The position numbers were made by a program, and so were the translations under genes. A stretch of DNA of 64,000 nucleotides from Tragulus kanchil (taxonomy: Eukaryota > Chordata > Mammalia > Artiodactyla > Tragulidae). Below are positions 23,855 through 36,463 of the stretch, in pieces. A model generated the notes under the pieces. It searched no databases. It worked only from the letters and a program-made list of their open reading frames with translations, and was not told the origin of the DNA. The first letter of the stretch is position 1; the number at the start of each line of letters is the position of its first letter. The stretch lies in the NCBI GenBank assembly GCA_022376925.1, contig JAIOJX010000028.1, forward strand, positions 66,863,001 through 66,927,000. The letters run 5' to 3'.

Positions 23855-25120
23855 GCTCAGACTTAGTGCCATCTTTTAAGAAACCTCTGTGCCATGAGAG
23901 CGAAGAAGAGGAAGAAGCGAATGTGCAGGCTGAAGCACAAAAGAAGAAAGATGAGGCAGAAGTCCAAGTAAACTTGTACACCCATGGAGACCACAGAAGC
24001 AGAAACGAGGGAAGCCAGAGGCCAGGTGACACGGTCCTTACAGGTCAGTTTTCCAAGGGGCTGTGCCTCTGTGGAGCTGGCAGAAGACAACCTACCAACA
24101 GACATCACCACTGCCACCTAAATCACCCCTAAGGCAAATAGCAGATACGTGATGACATCCAGTAAGAGGAAAAATTCAAAACTATCACATTTCCTGTGAT
24201 AAAGCCCATTCACTTTTCCAAGAAGGAAATGTGGAAGTCGGGTTTGTAATTAAGTTAAAAAACATATTAAATAGGTTCCATTAATGATTTCCATACACCC
24301 AAATAACATAACTATTTTTTTTTTAAATACAGGTGGTATACTTCACTGCAATAACTATAAAAAAAATATACAAAAACATGTGAAGAAACTAAATTTTAAA
24401 TTTCCCTGAGAAAACAGATTTTTGCAATAGTTTTATCCAAATGTTTTTCTCTTTGATTCAAGAAGTCATCACTAGAGAGAACGTCCAGACAGAAAACATT
24501 TTCCCCAGTAGCTCAGCTCTTGCTAATCTCTAGATGTTTCTGCTTTGATCTCTTCCTGACACTGCAGGTCCAGCTTGATGGAAAACACAATTGTGTTCGC
24601 TTCTCTCTCTTCCCATCTTTAACAACTCTCTGATGATGGATCACTGGGGAGGGGTGGCACATACACACACACTGAGGTTTTTACAAGGTAAATATTCAAT
24701 GGATATGTTCGTTGATTATTGAACAATTATGCCCTTTTTTTAACCTCTACTTTTCAGTGAATAACAAAACATTGCATGAAAAATATAAATGAGGAGCATG
24801 GCTGAGAAGACACCAGCTCCACTGCTATCCTTATGTGATCTGGATTTTGGAGGAATGAGCAATGATTTACAAATGAACCTACTCTACTCAGTATATGGAG
24901 AATTTGATCTAAGCATCTTAATAAATTAAATGAAAATAATAGTCTGTAGCTCAGACTTAGTGCCATCTTTTAAGAAACCTCTGTGCCATGAGAGCGAAGA
25001 AGAGGAAGAAGCGAATGTGCAGGCTGAAGCACAAAAGAAGAAAGATGAGGCAGAAGTCCAAGTAAACTTGTACACCCATGGAGACCACAGAAGCAGAAAC
25101 GAGGGAAGCCAGAGGCCAGG
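22927..25120. repeat. Tandem duplication G, period 1094 bp, flush junction
   Basis: Copy 1 is 22927-24020 and copy 2 is 24021-25114, sharing 'gccagg' at the junction. A visible difference is 'ataacaaaaatata' / 'ataaaaaaaatata' near 23270 and 24362. The block cuts through the 3' UTR of the RPL41 retrocopy: its 5' end appears twice and its 3' end once. Confidence 0.95.
23855..24020 (+). pseudogene. RPL41: RPL41 retrocopy, duplicate truncated by junction G
   Basis: This is a second appearance of the 5' UTR and complete 25-codon reading frame (23894-23971) of the retrocopy at 24949. The 3' UTR stops at 'aggccagg' where the duplication restarts. It has no poly(A) or downstream target-site copy of its own, so it was not inserted independently. 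Confidence 0.88.
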
Positions 25121-25378
25121 GACAATGGTACAAATTGCTGGATTGCATGCCCACTGTCTAGAACTTGTCTCAATGGATCTGGAACATCTATGGTCATTCC
25201 GATTGCCTCAACCACCTTTGGGAGGCCCACCTTGCTCGTATCAAAGCAGTCCCTTTTGATCCTTTGCCCTGGACCTGTGATACTATGGACCAGTTCTCTT
25301 TTCAATTGTGGCTGAATGTAACATGTACAATAAATCATCTTTTTTGCTGTCTTATAGCTGAAGAAAAAAAAGTCTGTA
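24941..25378 (+). pseudogene. RPL41: RPL41 processed retrocopy (eL41), full length
   Basis: An intronless copy of the mRNA for ribosomal protein eL41. The 25-codon frame at 24988-25065 begins M-R-A-K and ends R-Q-K-S-K-stop. It matches the nearly invariant mammalian protein except for W5K, R11C, R15H and R23K. The 5' UTR keeps 'aaacctctgtgccatg'. The 3' UTR keeps 'gtctagaacttgtctcaatg', 'gccctggacctgtga' and AATAAA at 25329-25334, then 'gctgaag' and a short poly(A). A direct repeat 'agtctgta' lies at 24941-24948 and 25371-25378. The frame is intact, but changes in so constrained a protein argue for a pseudogene. Confidence 0.93.
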
Positions 25379-25493
25379 AAGAAAATGAATGAATGCATTA
25401 TTAACCTATCAAAATCAGTAAATCTCAGAAATATAATCTTAAATAATTAGGAGATGGTAAAACTAGCACACATAGAAGACTTCATTTAAAAGT

Positions 25494-25832
25494 ATAGCAG
25501 AGGGCTTCCCCAGTGGTCCAGTGGGTAAAGAGTCCACCTTGCAGTGCAAGGGGCACCGGTTCCATCCCTGGCCCAGGAAGATCCCACGTGCTGCAGAGCA
25601 GCTGGACTGGTATGTCCAATTGTGAGTCAGTGCTCTGGAGCGCATGTGCCCAGAGCCAGTGCTCTGCAACGAGAGGCCACTTCAGTGGGAGGCCCACACA
25701 GGCCAAAGAATTAAGATGGATGAAAACAAATAAATGAAGGACCAATAAAAGAGGCCAAAATTTTAAAAATATAAATATTATATATATACACATATATATA
25801 CATATATATATATACACACACACATAGCAGAG
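25494..25832 (+). mobile_element. CHR-like SINE, short 3' class, TA/CA-rich tail
   Basis: The body starts at 25503 with 'ggcttccccagtggtcc' and ends near 'ccaataaaagaggccaaaat'. The tail has grown into a TATA/CACA microsatellite (25776-25823). Direct repeats 'atagcagag' flank it (25494-25502 and 25824-25832). The B-box is altered to 'ggttccatccc'. Confidence 0.9.
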
Positions 25833-26424
25833 GAAGGAGCACTAGCCCACAAGCAGGCATCCCATTCCAAGGCTGGCGCTAATCACCACCACCACCACAG
25901 GCAGCTCTACAGGGTATACATGAAATGAGTCCGGAATGGACAACTGCTCGAGTGGGTATATGTGTATGAGGATTCGGTGCTAGCACTTTCCAGGAATAAT
26001 ATAATGCCTGCCATTGATGTAGCTCCAAATCTTCTAGTAGCCACTTTTAGAAAAGTAAAAAGAAACAGCTGAAATTCATTTTAAAATATATTGTAAACGT
26101 TATCATTTCCACATGTGTCACTAGCCAACTCTGAAGTACTCTATTGCCACCTTGCCAGTGATTACTAGAGAAAACAGCAGGGTCCTGTGCTACTCATTTT
26201 ACTTTTATGCAGGCTTTCATAACAAAATGTTAGAGAAAAAAGTGAACAAACTTGCACGTATCTCTCTCCATAGCTCAGTTTTCCCATTTATGTGTTTAGG
26301 GAAAGGTACCCATCATTAGATCATTTCAAAGGTGCCTTCTAATTCCCCATTTCCTAGTTTTTTCCTTCTAGAGCATTCTTTCTGATTTTTCACTACTCTT
26401 TAGGAAAATGGACCTTTTTCAGAA

Positions 26425-26507
26425 AAAGGGGGGAGGGGATTATATAGAGCTGTAAACAACAAAACTATGTAAAAGCAAAATAAAATAAAATACTTTAAAA
26501 AAAAAGG
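26425..26507 (+). mobile_element. Tiny L1 3' tail
   Basis: A G-rich 'aaaaaggggggaggggatta' followed by 'ctgtaaacaacaaaact', 'gtaaaagcaaaataaaa' and poly(A) matches the 3' end of the young L1 at 3900-4019. Left border and target-site duplication are unclear. A duplicate is at about 27517-27595. Confidence 0.7.
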
Positions 26508-27516
26508 AATTTCTTCATGCTGTCAAAACATTATGACCTGACAACAGCCATTCTTAATTTATATAAGAAATATTTTGAGGCAAATGACCATTTATACATA
26601 AATTATTTGCTGCTTCAAAACCAAATGCCCACATATAACTTCAGTTTACATTCACCACTATTGTGTTTATTCAATTTTTCCTTTCACATAAGGTTAACCT
26701 TTTGCCCCTGGTGAGAAATGGAAGAGGCAGATTAAAGATACAATATAAATCAGAATTAATGCTCAATAAGTGATTTTAAAGGAATGGGAATTAAAATATC
26801 TAAGGTATTTTTCCCATTACTTTTGAAAATTCAGTCTAATAACTTCATAGATTTATCTCGTGTTCACTTGATTTTTTTGCATTATGTTTAATAGTATTTA
26901 TAGAGCCTCAGCCTCACACCATTCAAATTTTTTATCTAAAGTAAAAATTTCTGTAAATAATTCCATGTGCTTAATATAAAATATCTGTCTTTATAGCTTA
27001 CAAAACTGTTTAATTTTAATTTCACTGCTTTGATGGCCTTGCAACCCATTCTGTCCCCTTAGCTCAGTATTCAGGTCAAACTGAATGGTAAGTATACTTC
27101 TAGTGTCTTTTAGAAGAAACACTTTAATCAATTCCTAGTGTTCTTTTAGAAGAAACTGGCTTCAAATAATTTCATTTTCTATATGTAAACGTTATCATTT
27201 CCACATGTGTCACTAGCCAACTCTGAAGTACTCTATTGCCACCTTGCCAGTGATTACTAGAGAAAACAGCAGGGTCCTGTGCTACTCATTTTACTTTTAT
27301 GCAGGCTTTCATAACAAAATGTTAGAGAAAAAAGTGAACAAACTTGCACGTATCTCTCTCCATAGCTCAGTTTTCCCATTTATGTGTTTAGGGAAAGGTA
27401 CCCATCATTAGATCATTTCAAAGGTGCCTTCTAATTCCCCATTTCCTAGTTTTTTCCTTCTAGAGCATTCTTTCTGATTTTTCACTACTCTTTAGGAAAA
27501 TGGACCTTTTTCAGAA

Positions 27517-27595
27517 AAAGGGGGGAGGGGATTATATAGAGCTGTAAACAACAAAACTATGTAAAAGCAAAATAAAATAAAATACTTTAAAAAAG
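27517..27595 (+). mobile_element. Tiny L1 3' tail, second copy in duplication H
   Basis: Repeat of 26425-26507 with a shorter terminal poly(A). Confidence 0.7.
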
Positions 27596-28531
27596 GAATT
27601 TCTTCATGCTGTCAAAACATTATGACCTGACAACAGCCATTCTTAATTTATATAAGAAATATTTTGAGGCAAATGACCATTTATACATAAATTATTTGCT
27701 GCTTCAAAACCAAATGCCCACATATAACTTCAGTTTACATTCACCACTATTGTGTTTATTCAATTTTTCCTTTCACAAAAGGGTTTAAACCCTTTTTGCC
27801 CCTGGTGAGAAATGGAAGAGGCAGATTAAAGATACAATATAAATCAGAATTAATGCTCAATAAGTGATTTTAAAGGAATGGGAATTAAAATATCTAAGGT
27901 ATTTTTCCCATTACTTTTGAAAATTCAGTCTAATAACTTCATAGATTTATCTCGTGTTCACTTGATTTTTTTGCATTATGTTTAATAGTATTTATAGAGC
28001 CTCAGCCTCACACCATTCAAATTTTTTATCTAAAGTAAAAATTTCTGTAAATAATTCCATGTGCTTAATATAAAATATCTGTCTTTATAGCTTACAAAAC
28101 TGTTTAATTTTAATTTCACTGCTTTGATGGCCTTGCAACCCATTCTGTCCCCTTAGCTCAGTATTCAGGTCAAACTGAATGGTAAGTATACTTCTAGTGT
28201 CTTTTAGAAGAAACACTTTAATCAATTCCAAATAGAAGGAAGTTGCATATTTGACCAATTTTGAAAGATCTCAATATGTAGGAAAAATTCTGGCTTACTA
28301 AATAGAATTTACATTTTCTATATGTAAAGGTTATCTCCAATATTTAAAAGGTTAATTACCAAAAATCTTTGCAATTTTGTTAATAGGAAACTATTTTTGG
28401 CACACAAATGATAATTACATTTTGAAAACCAATTTGCACACAATTATTTACATGCACTTTTATTATAATAATTAGTTAATTACTAATCTATTTTCAAAAA
28501 TAGAGAGCTAAATCTGTAGAAACATCTACTG

Positions 28532-30663
28532 AGTTAAATGGTATAGACCTGTAGAGATATTTTCCATGGTCATACTGCAAGTCTTGGATAGACATAGGAT
28601 TAACCAGTCCTTACAAAGATGTTTTTATACTGAGTACCCTATCTCTTTCAGCTGTTGATTTAAAATTGTGGTTGACCACCTCTTGGAAGCCTGAACAACA
28701 TGCACTACAGGTGAGAGCTCAGGGTGTATGAGCTAATTCATAAAATAATAAAATGCATAGCCTGAAATCAGACATGTACACATGCAATTTCTATAGATTC
28801 CTTTACTATCATTCCCATGAAAGAATTTCTAATTACAGAGTCTTTTTGGACAAACAGAAAAATCGTTACCATAAATCAATTGTTTTCTTTTATGGTTTTC
28901 TTCATTTAATCAGTTTGTCTGGTCTTTATTACCTGTGAGGTTCCAGTTCACCTCATTCGACAACTTTCATGAAAACAAAGATCCATTTACCTTAATGGGA
29001 CTGAACAATCTATCGGCACTGACAGGAAAAGAAGTCTCTATGCAATTATGGGAATACAGGTTGGTTCTCAAGCATGGAGAAAAAGGGCTGTTCCCCTGAC
29101 TGGCAAGCCTTAAACACAACACGAAGGAGCAAAGTTAAGAAAAGAATGTACAGAATAAAAATAGGATTATACTACTGATTTTTCCCTAAGCACACTTTTC
29201 TACTTTCCTATTGACCAAAATATTTAAAGATGCAAATTAAATTAATTCCTCTAACAACATTTTCAGCCACCAATATATCCTCAAGGGCCTCAATGTTTTA
29301 TCACACAAGCTCAGTGTCTGTGGCTCCTAGCCTGGAAGAAAGTTTTCCAGGAGAATTTTTTTTTCAAAAACGGAAGTCAAAGGAAAAATGAAACCTTAGT
29401 GATATGACTTGAGGCTCTGTGTTCTCTTTAACAAATCAGGTGCCCAGACAGTTTTGTCACCTTCAGGCCACATATGTTTGAGTGGTTGTCATCTGCAAAG
29501 GCAAAACTTCTTTGGATGAGATGCTAACTTTTCTGCAAGAAAGCTGAGACTGTCTGGCAATATTTAGACTTGTATTGTTAGTAACAGCCAGTGTCAAAAG
29601 TTAAATGGTATAGACCTGTAGAGATATTTTCCATGGTCATACTGCAAGTCTTGGATAGACATAGGATTAACCAGTCCTTACAAAGATGTTTTTATACTGA
29701 GTACCCTATCTCTTTCAGCTGTTGATTTAAAATTGTGGTTGACCACCTCTTGGAAGCCTGAACAACATGCACTACAGGTGAGAGCTCAGGGTGTATGAGC
29801 TAATTCATAAAATAATAAAATGCATAGCCTGAAATCAGACATGTACACATGCAATTTCTATAGATTCCTTTACTATCATTCCCATGAAAGAATTTCTAAT
29901 TACAGAGTCTTTTTGGACAAACAGAAAAATCGTTACCATAAATCAATTGTTTTCTTTTATGGTTTTCTTCATTTAATCAGTTTGTCTGGTCTTTATTACC
30001 TGTGAGGTTCCAGTTCACCTCATTCGACAACTTTCATGAAAACAAAGATCCATTTACCTTAATGGGACTGAACAATCTATCGGCACTGACAGGAAAAGAA
30101 GTCTCTATGCAATTATGGGAATACAGGTTGGTTCTCAAGCATGGAGAAAAAGGGCTGTTCCCCTGACTGGCAAGCCTTAAACACAACACGAAGGAGCAAA
30201 GTTAAGAAAAGAATGTACAGAATAAAAATAGGATTATACTACTGATTTTTCCCTAAGCACACTTTTCTACTTTCCTATTGACCAAAATATTTAAAGATGC
30301 AAATTAAATTAATTCCTCTAACAACATTTTCAGCCACCAATATATCCTCAAGGGCCTCAATGTTTTATCACACAAGCTCAGTGTCTGTGGCTCCTAGCCT
30401 GGAAGAAAGTTTTCCAGGAGAATTTTTTTTTCAAAAACGGAAGTCAAAGGAAAAATGAAACCTTAGTGATATGACTTGAGGCTCTGTGTTCTCTTTAACA
30501 AATCAGGTGCCCAGACAGTTTTGTCACCTTCAGGCCACATATGTTTGAGTGGTTGTCATCTGCAAAGGCAAAACTTCTTTGGATGAAATGCTAACTTTTC
30601 TGCAAGAAAGCTGAGACTGTCTGGCAATATTTAGACTTGTATTGTTAGTAACAGCCAGTGTCA
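28532..30663. repeat. Tandem duplication I, period 1067 bp, near-flush
   Basis: Copy 1 is 28532-29596 and copy 2 is 29599-30663, with a 2-bp spacer. One visible difference is 'ggatgagatgc' / 'ggatgaaatgc'. The content is unique AT-rich DNA with no recognised gene or repeat. Confidence 0.95.
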
Positions 30664-31628
30664 GAAAAGGTTACTTGATATGGTAACTCCAGACACAGTA
30701 CCTACAGAGAACACCCAGTTGTTCTAGCAAGAAAAGTAAGACATAAAGCGAGAAGTGACCTTAAAGACCTAATTTCAAGCATGACCTACTGTGGTCCCAA
30801 AACTCATGATTAGAAACATATCCTAGCTACTTCAAAAGATAGACTTCCTACCTCTGTGATAGTTTTCCCTGACACATGTTCTCATCTTTAGACATAATTT
30901 TTTCTTTATTGCCCAGACATACCTGAAAGTCTCTCCCCAAAACGTCCTCTGTTCTCCATTCCAGAGAATGGAATGTCTCAATACTTCAAAACCACAAGAA
31001 ACATTCCACTTTCTGGAGCCAATCATGATAGATCTCATCTAAATGGAATCACTCACATTGCTAAGTTCCTATGGTCTCTTCTACTTACTTGGAAGTTACG
31101 TGCTGCATTTAAAGCTTGTTTTCTATGTTATTTCTAGTTTTCACCACAACTGTACAGTAAGCTGTTGAAGGCATTAGCCTCTGCTTAATTCCTATCACTT
31201 TATTCTCCTCAATACCTAGTACATTGCCTGATCCTCACTTAATACTTAATAGGAGAGTTGACTGCATTTTATAAATGAAGAAAGGGAGGTGGTGAGAATT
31301 AATAGAATTTTCTCTCCTTAAAAAAGTGCAAAACTACAACATACATTTCCCTCTTGGGAACTTAGTACTCTTCCAGGGCTTTTTTTCAACACCTCACAGC
31401 TTTTCATACTTGTTGTTAAGTTCTCCTTCCCACTAACAAAGGTGAAACTGTTAATGCTGTTATTGATAACTGGCATCAATCACTTCTGATGTGGTATCAA
31501 CAAGACCTCTCAACTGTCACAGCAGAATGAGGAAGCAAGAATAACTGATGTGAAAGGGAAAGGCTCACCGATAACTATTTCATTCTCACAACAGCATTAA
31601 AGGACTGTGAGCTGGGAATGATGCAGGT
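30664..31628. other. Unique DNA
   Basis: No gene or clear mobile element recognised. The sequence is of ordinary complexity. Confidence 0.45.
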
Positions 31629-32411
31629 AGGTGGCGATAACTAGGCCATACTGCAGTTAAGAAGAAGTACTAATAACAGAAAAAAAAAAAACCTAACGAA
31701 CAAGAGGAAATGGCTGGCATAGCATCCAGCCACTCAACAGAGAATAAGGATCTACTACATACAGCCAATGGGATTAGCAACTACAAAATAAAAATGTATA
31801 CCTCTCTCTCAAAGATCTCTAGTAGGAAGATATAACTTCATAAATAAATGTATAAATAATAACAAGTAAATAAAAAACATAAATTTTAACGGAGATTTCA
31901 GGAGCATTGCTGGGGCTGGGGTGGGGGCAGGGAAACATGGCTAGCCACAGGGGCAGTTTGTTCTCACTGTGTTACCTAATTTGACACAGCACCCAGCTCT
32001 CTGTGGACACTTAATAAGGACGCGTTGGCTAATGGATTGATGCCAGCAGTTGTGGAAAGAGATGCGTACTTATCTCCCCACAGCCCAGCAAGCTGGTATG
32101 TGGATGGTGTGGGGGCCGCCTGAGCTGAGATAGTTACACAGTGCCTCCCAGTGGCCACAAGTTGAACCTCGTCTGTAATCACAGCTAATATACTAATGTA
32201 ATTTAGTAAAGTATAATTATATATATATATACACACGTATGTATTACATCATTTACTATAACTATCTAAAGCTATCACCGTTTTAACAAACTTCGTGCTC
32301 ATTCTGCTTAAAACTGAGTAATACTTTTGCCAAATCAAAGCTGTGAGCTAAACAAACAATAAACTTTCTGATCTCAAAAACTGGATTTTATGATCTTAAA
32401 CTAATTTTCTG

Positions 32412-32536
32412 CGATTTCTTTGGCTGTCCAGTGGTAAAGACTGCACTTCCACCACGGGGTTGAGGGTGGGCATGAATTCTGTCCCTGCGCAGGGAGCTAA
32501 GGTCCCATATACTGCATGGTACAGTCAAAAAAACAC
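32412..32536 (+). mobile_element. Old CHR-1-like tRNA SINE
   Basis: 'tggctgtccagtggtaaaga' followed by 'ctgcacttccaccacgggg', a decayed B-box region, 'gggagctaaggtcccatat', 'gcatggtacagtc' and a short A run is the plan of a CHR-1-type SINE of about 120 bp. It is diverged and no target-site duplication was seen. Copies follow at 33534 and 34637 through duplications J and K. Confidence 0.7.
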
Positions 32537-33533
32537 CTACTATTCTAACTATAAAAGAAAACAATTGATTTATGGTAATGATTTTTCTGTTTGTCCAGTG
32601 TGATGTTAGACTGAACATGAAGCTTATTTTGAACAATAAGCCTTGTCACCAAACTAATAAGAATGCCTTCCTTGGAGAAAGATCTGGGACTACTTCTGAG
32701 CTTTTATCAATTAAGAACCTATAAGAGTTCAACCAAACTTTTAATAAGAAAGGTGGCGATAACTAGGCCATACTGCAGTTAAGAAGAAGTACTAATAACA
32801 GAAAAAAAAAAAACCTAACGAACAAGAGGAAATGGCTGGCATAGCATCCAGCCACTCAACAGAGAATAAGGATCTACTACATACAGCCAATGGGATTAGC
32901 AACTACAAAATAAAAATGTATACCTCTCTCTCAAAGATCTCTAGTAGGAAGATATAACTTCATAAATAAATGTATAAATAATAACAAGTAAATAAAAAAC
33001 ATAAATTTTAACGGAGATTTCAGGAGCATTGCTGGGGCTGGGGTGGGGGCAGGGAAACATGGCTAGCCACAGGGGCAGTTTGTTCTCACTGTGTTACCTA
33101 ATTTGACACAGCACCCAGCTCTCTGTGGACACTTAATAAGGACGCGTTGGCTAATGGATTGATGCCAGCAGTTGTGGAAAGAGATGCGTACTTATCTCCC
33201 CACAGCCCAGCAAGCTGGTATGTGGATGGTGTGGGGGCCGCCTGAGCTGAGATAGTTACACAGTGCCTCCCAGTGGCCACAAGTTGAACCTCGTCTGTAA
33301 TCACAGCTAATATACTAATGTAATTTAGTAAAGTATAATTATATATATATATACACACGTATGTATTACATCATTTACTATAACTATCTAAAGCTATCAC
33401 CGTTTTAACAAACTTCGTGCTCATTCTGCTTAAAACTGAGTAATACTTTTGCCAAATCAAAGCTGTGAGCTAAACAAACAATAAACTTTCTGATCTCAAA
33501 AACTGGATTTTATGATCTTAAACTAATTTTCTG

Positions 33534-33658
33534 CGATTTCTTTGGCTGTCCAGTGGTAAAGACTGCACTTCCACCACGGGGTTGAGGGTGGGCATGAATT
33601 CTGTCCCTGCGCAGGGAGCTAAGGTCCCATATACTGCATGGTACAGTCAAAAAAACAC
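33534..33658 (+). mobile_element. CHR-1-like SINE, second copy
   Basis: Repeat of 32412-32536 through duplication J. Confidence 0.7.
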
Positions 33659-34054
33659 CTACTATTCTAACTATAAAAGAAAACAATTGATTTATGGTAA
33701 TGATTTTTCTGTTTGTCCAGTGTGATGTTAGACTGAACATGAAGCTTATTTTGAACAATAAGCCTTGTCACCAAACTAATAAGAATGCCTTCCTTGGAGA
33801 AAGATCTGGGACTACTTCTGAGCTTTTATCTAGAGATTAGAGGCATTTTTCTTTCCTCAGAACAATTATTAGCTTAATAAGAGTTCCAAATTGTCCCAAT
33901 TACTTTAAATCATGTACCTTCTTCTCTTTCTTAAGAAAGAAAAAGAATGGGTCTTTATAATTTTGGCCATCATGCCATGGGTATTTCCACTAACATTTAC
34001 TATTTCTCTACCAAGAACAGTGACTTTGTATTAAAAGTAGGTCATTCTGCCATA

Positions 34055-34200
34055 TTAGCATTTATTGGGTTCAACTCAGTTCAAAAAACACAATCTGTAC
34101 CAAATATGTGTCAAATGTTATGGTAAGCACTTGAAGAACAAAGATGGGTAAGATACAGTCTTTGCCTGGAATGGACTTAACAATGGAGTAAGACAAGAGA
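34055..34200 (+). repeat. Ancient mammalian repeat fragment, family unassigned
   Basis: The order 'tttattgggttcaac', 'ggtaagcacttgaag', 'aagatgggtaagatacagtc', 'tttgcctggaatggac' recalls a widespread old repeat with a 'tttattgagcac...gataca...cctgcc' plan. It is weakly supported. A copy lies at 35154-35299. Confidence 0.4.
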
Positions 34201-34636
34201 CCTCACTGTTTCCAGATACCAAAGGAAACATGAAAAAATAGCAGAAGCCAGCAACAGCACAGAGCTTCGCAGTTACAAAGTCACCTTCATATATCACTCC
34301 CACATGTCAGTCACTCTCCAAGTCCTGTCATTCCGTAAGCAACTGCCGTCTTCAGTCCCCTTCCTAATGGTTGGGGAAGACCCTGACCTAGGATCCCAGT
34401 ATCGTCAGCCATTCTCTTGTTCTTGCCTATTAAATCAGAGGAAGGCTCTGAACTGACATCAGAGAGAAGTGAAAGAAGACAGATAAGGGAAAAGAACATT
34501 AAGCTATGCATTGAAATCCTTCGAGAAATGCCCTGTCAAGAGTACAGCTAGAAAATCTAGGATGCAAGAAGCTGTATATGCCGTGTTGATGTCCAAGGAG
34601 ATTCTGAAAATGCCCTGTCAAAGTCAGTACCTATGG

Positions 34637-34757
34637 CGATTTCTTTGGCTGTCCTGAAAGACTGCACTTCCACCACGGGGTTGAGGGTGGGCATGAATTC
34701 TGTCCCTGCGCAGGGAGCTAAGGTCCCATATACTGCATGGTACAGTCAAAAAAACAC
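34637..34757 (+). mobile_element. CHR-1-like SINE, third copy
   Basis: Repeat of 33534-33658 through duplication K, 4 bp shorter in the head. Confidence 0.7.
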
Positions 34758-35704
34758 CTACTATTCTAACTATAAAAGAAAACAATTGATTTATGGTAAT
34801 GATTTTTCTGTTTGTCCAGTGTGATGTTAGACTGAACATGAAGCTTATTTTGAACAATAAGCCTTGTCACCAAACTAATAAGAATGCCTTCCTTGGAGAA
34901 AGATCTGGGACTACTTCTGAGCTTTTATCTAGAGATTAGAGGCTTTTTTCTTTCCTCAGAACAATTATTAGCTTAATAAGAGTTCCAAATTGTCCCAATT
35001 ACTTTAAATCATGTACCTTCTTCTCTTTCTTAAGAAAGAAAAAGAATGGGTCTTTATAATTTTGGCCATCATGCCATGGGTATTTCCACTAACATTTACT
35101 ATTTCTCTACCAAGAACAGTGACTTTGTATTAAAAGTAGGTCATTCTGCCATATTAGCATTTATTGGGTTCAACTCAGTTCAAAAAACACAATCTGTACC
35201 AAATATGTGTCAAATGTTATGGTAAGCACTTGAAGAACAAAGATGGGTAAGATACAGTCTTTGCCTGGAATGGACTTAACAATGGAGTAAGACAAGAGAC
35301 CTCACTGTTTCCAGATACCAAAGGAAACATGAAAAAATAGCAGAAGCCAGCAACAGCACAGAGCTTCGCAGTTACAAAGTCACCTTCATATATCACTCCC
35401 ACATGTCAGTCACTCTCCAAGTCCTGTCATTCCGTAAGCAACTGCCGTCTTCAGTCCCCTTCCTAATGGTTGGGGAAGACCCTGACCTAGGATCCCAGTA
35501 TCGTCAGCCATTCTCTTGTTCTTGCCTATTAAATCAGAGGAAGGCTCTGAACTGACATCAGAGAGAAGTGAAAGAAGACAGATAAGGGAAAAGAACATTA
35601 AGCTATGCATTGAAATCCTTCGAGAAATGCCCTGTCAAGAGTACAGCTAGAAAATCTAGGATGCAAGAAGCTGTATATGCCGTGTTGATGTCCAAGGAGA
35701 TTCT

Positions 35705-36463
35705 TGTATCCCCAAATGCAAAGACACTGCATGAAATCAAACGATAACACTGCCCTAACACTGGACACCTAAGTTACACACATGGAACTCTGTTCAAGCA
35801 GATTGATCCCTAGTGGTATAAATTGACTGCTGCAGGGACATCAGGCAGGGAAAACGGCCTTTAAGAATAAAAGAGACCAACATCACTCTCTTCAAAATAT
35901 AATGCTATATAGTTTCATAAACATGTACATTCCAAGTGGCATATATAGTCATAACGTCCTCTCTAAAAACTGAATAAACAATCTACAAAATTTATAACAA
36001 AGGGACAAGCAATTTAACACATAACAAACTTACTAGATGGGATTATCTCCTTTAAATGACCAGCCGTATGTTAATATATGAGACCTCTACTATCGTCACC
36101 TCATCTGTGTCTCTAAGAGGCAACAGTTTGAAACTCTTCATAAGTGGTTGCAAATCACTTATAACAAAGATTATTTTCAACTTTCTGATTTTATTTCAAT
36201 GAATTTTGACATACCACTAAATAACCTAGCCTGGTAATTATGAAATACAATCTTAAAAGAGCAATTTGCATGTTTCTAATAAAAGAAAAGCAACTTATTT
36301 CATATATTATGTGCTTTTATAATCAAAGAAAAATTACACATCAAAGTCAAATGATGTTTAAGTTTAAGGAAAGGTGAGAAATGAGTAAGTGGTTTTATTC
36401 ATATAAAACTAGAAATTAGTGGCCTTTTCTTCCCCCATTAAAGTTAAACATAGATTCACTAAA
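35705..36463. other. Unique AT-rich DNA
   Basis: No gene, RNA or recognised repeat. Confidence 0.45.

Larger units (their letters stand above)
26092..28229. repeat. Tandem duplication H, period about 1092 bp
   Basis: Copy 1 is 26092-27135 and copy 2 is 27184-28229. Differences include poly(A) length near 26500 / 27590 and 'cacataaggttaacc' / 'cacaaaagggtttaaacc'. The 48-bp spacer repeats 'agtgttcttttagaagaaac' and then resembles 28290-28330 ('ctggcttactaaatag', 'cattttctatatgtaaa'), as if an intervening stretch had been skipped. Confidence 0.92.
25833..28531. other. Unique DNA with duplication H
   Basis: No gene recognised. A short trinucleotide run 'caccaccaccac' is at 25887-25898. Apart from a tiny L1 tail at 26425-26507 the sequence is unassigned. 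Confidence 0.45.
31629..33830. repeat. Tandem duplication J, period 1122 bp
   Basis: Copy 1 is 31629-32708 and copy 2 is 32751-33830. The 42-bp spacer (32709-32750) contains 'ataagagttcaaccaaact', close to 'ataagagttccaaattgtc' found after copy 2, as if it were an error-rich continuation. Otherwise unique DNA plus a CHR-1-like SINE. Confidence 0.94.
33533..35704. repeat. Tandem duplication K, period about 1100 bp, overlapping J
   Basis: Copy 1 is 33533-34605 and copy 2 is 34636-35704. The first 298 bp of copy 1 are also the end of copy 2 of duplication J, so that segment appears three times (32411, 33533, 34636). Copy 2 has a 4-bp deletion at 'gtcctgaaagac' against 'gtccagtggtaaagac'. The 30-bp spacer is a variant of 'aaatgccctgtcaagagtac', which lies about 80 bp upstream. 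Confidence 0.94.

Noticed and set aside
24930..25259. ORF with an acidic, coiled-coil-like stretch (SEEEEEANVQAEAQKKKDE)
   Set aside because: It is the RPL41 retrocopy read in the wrong frame. The arginine/lysine-rich frame starting at 24988 is the meaningful one.
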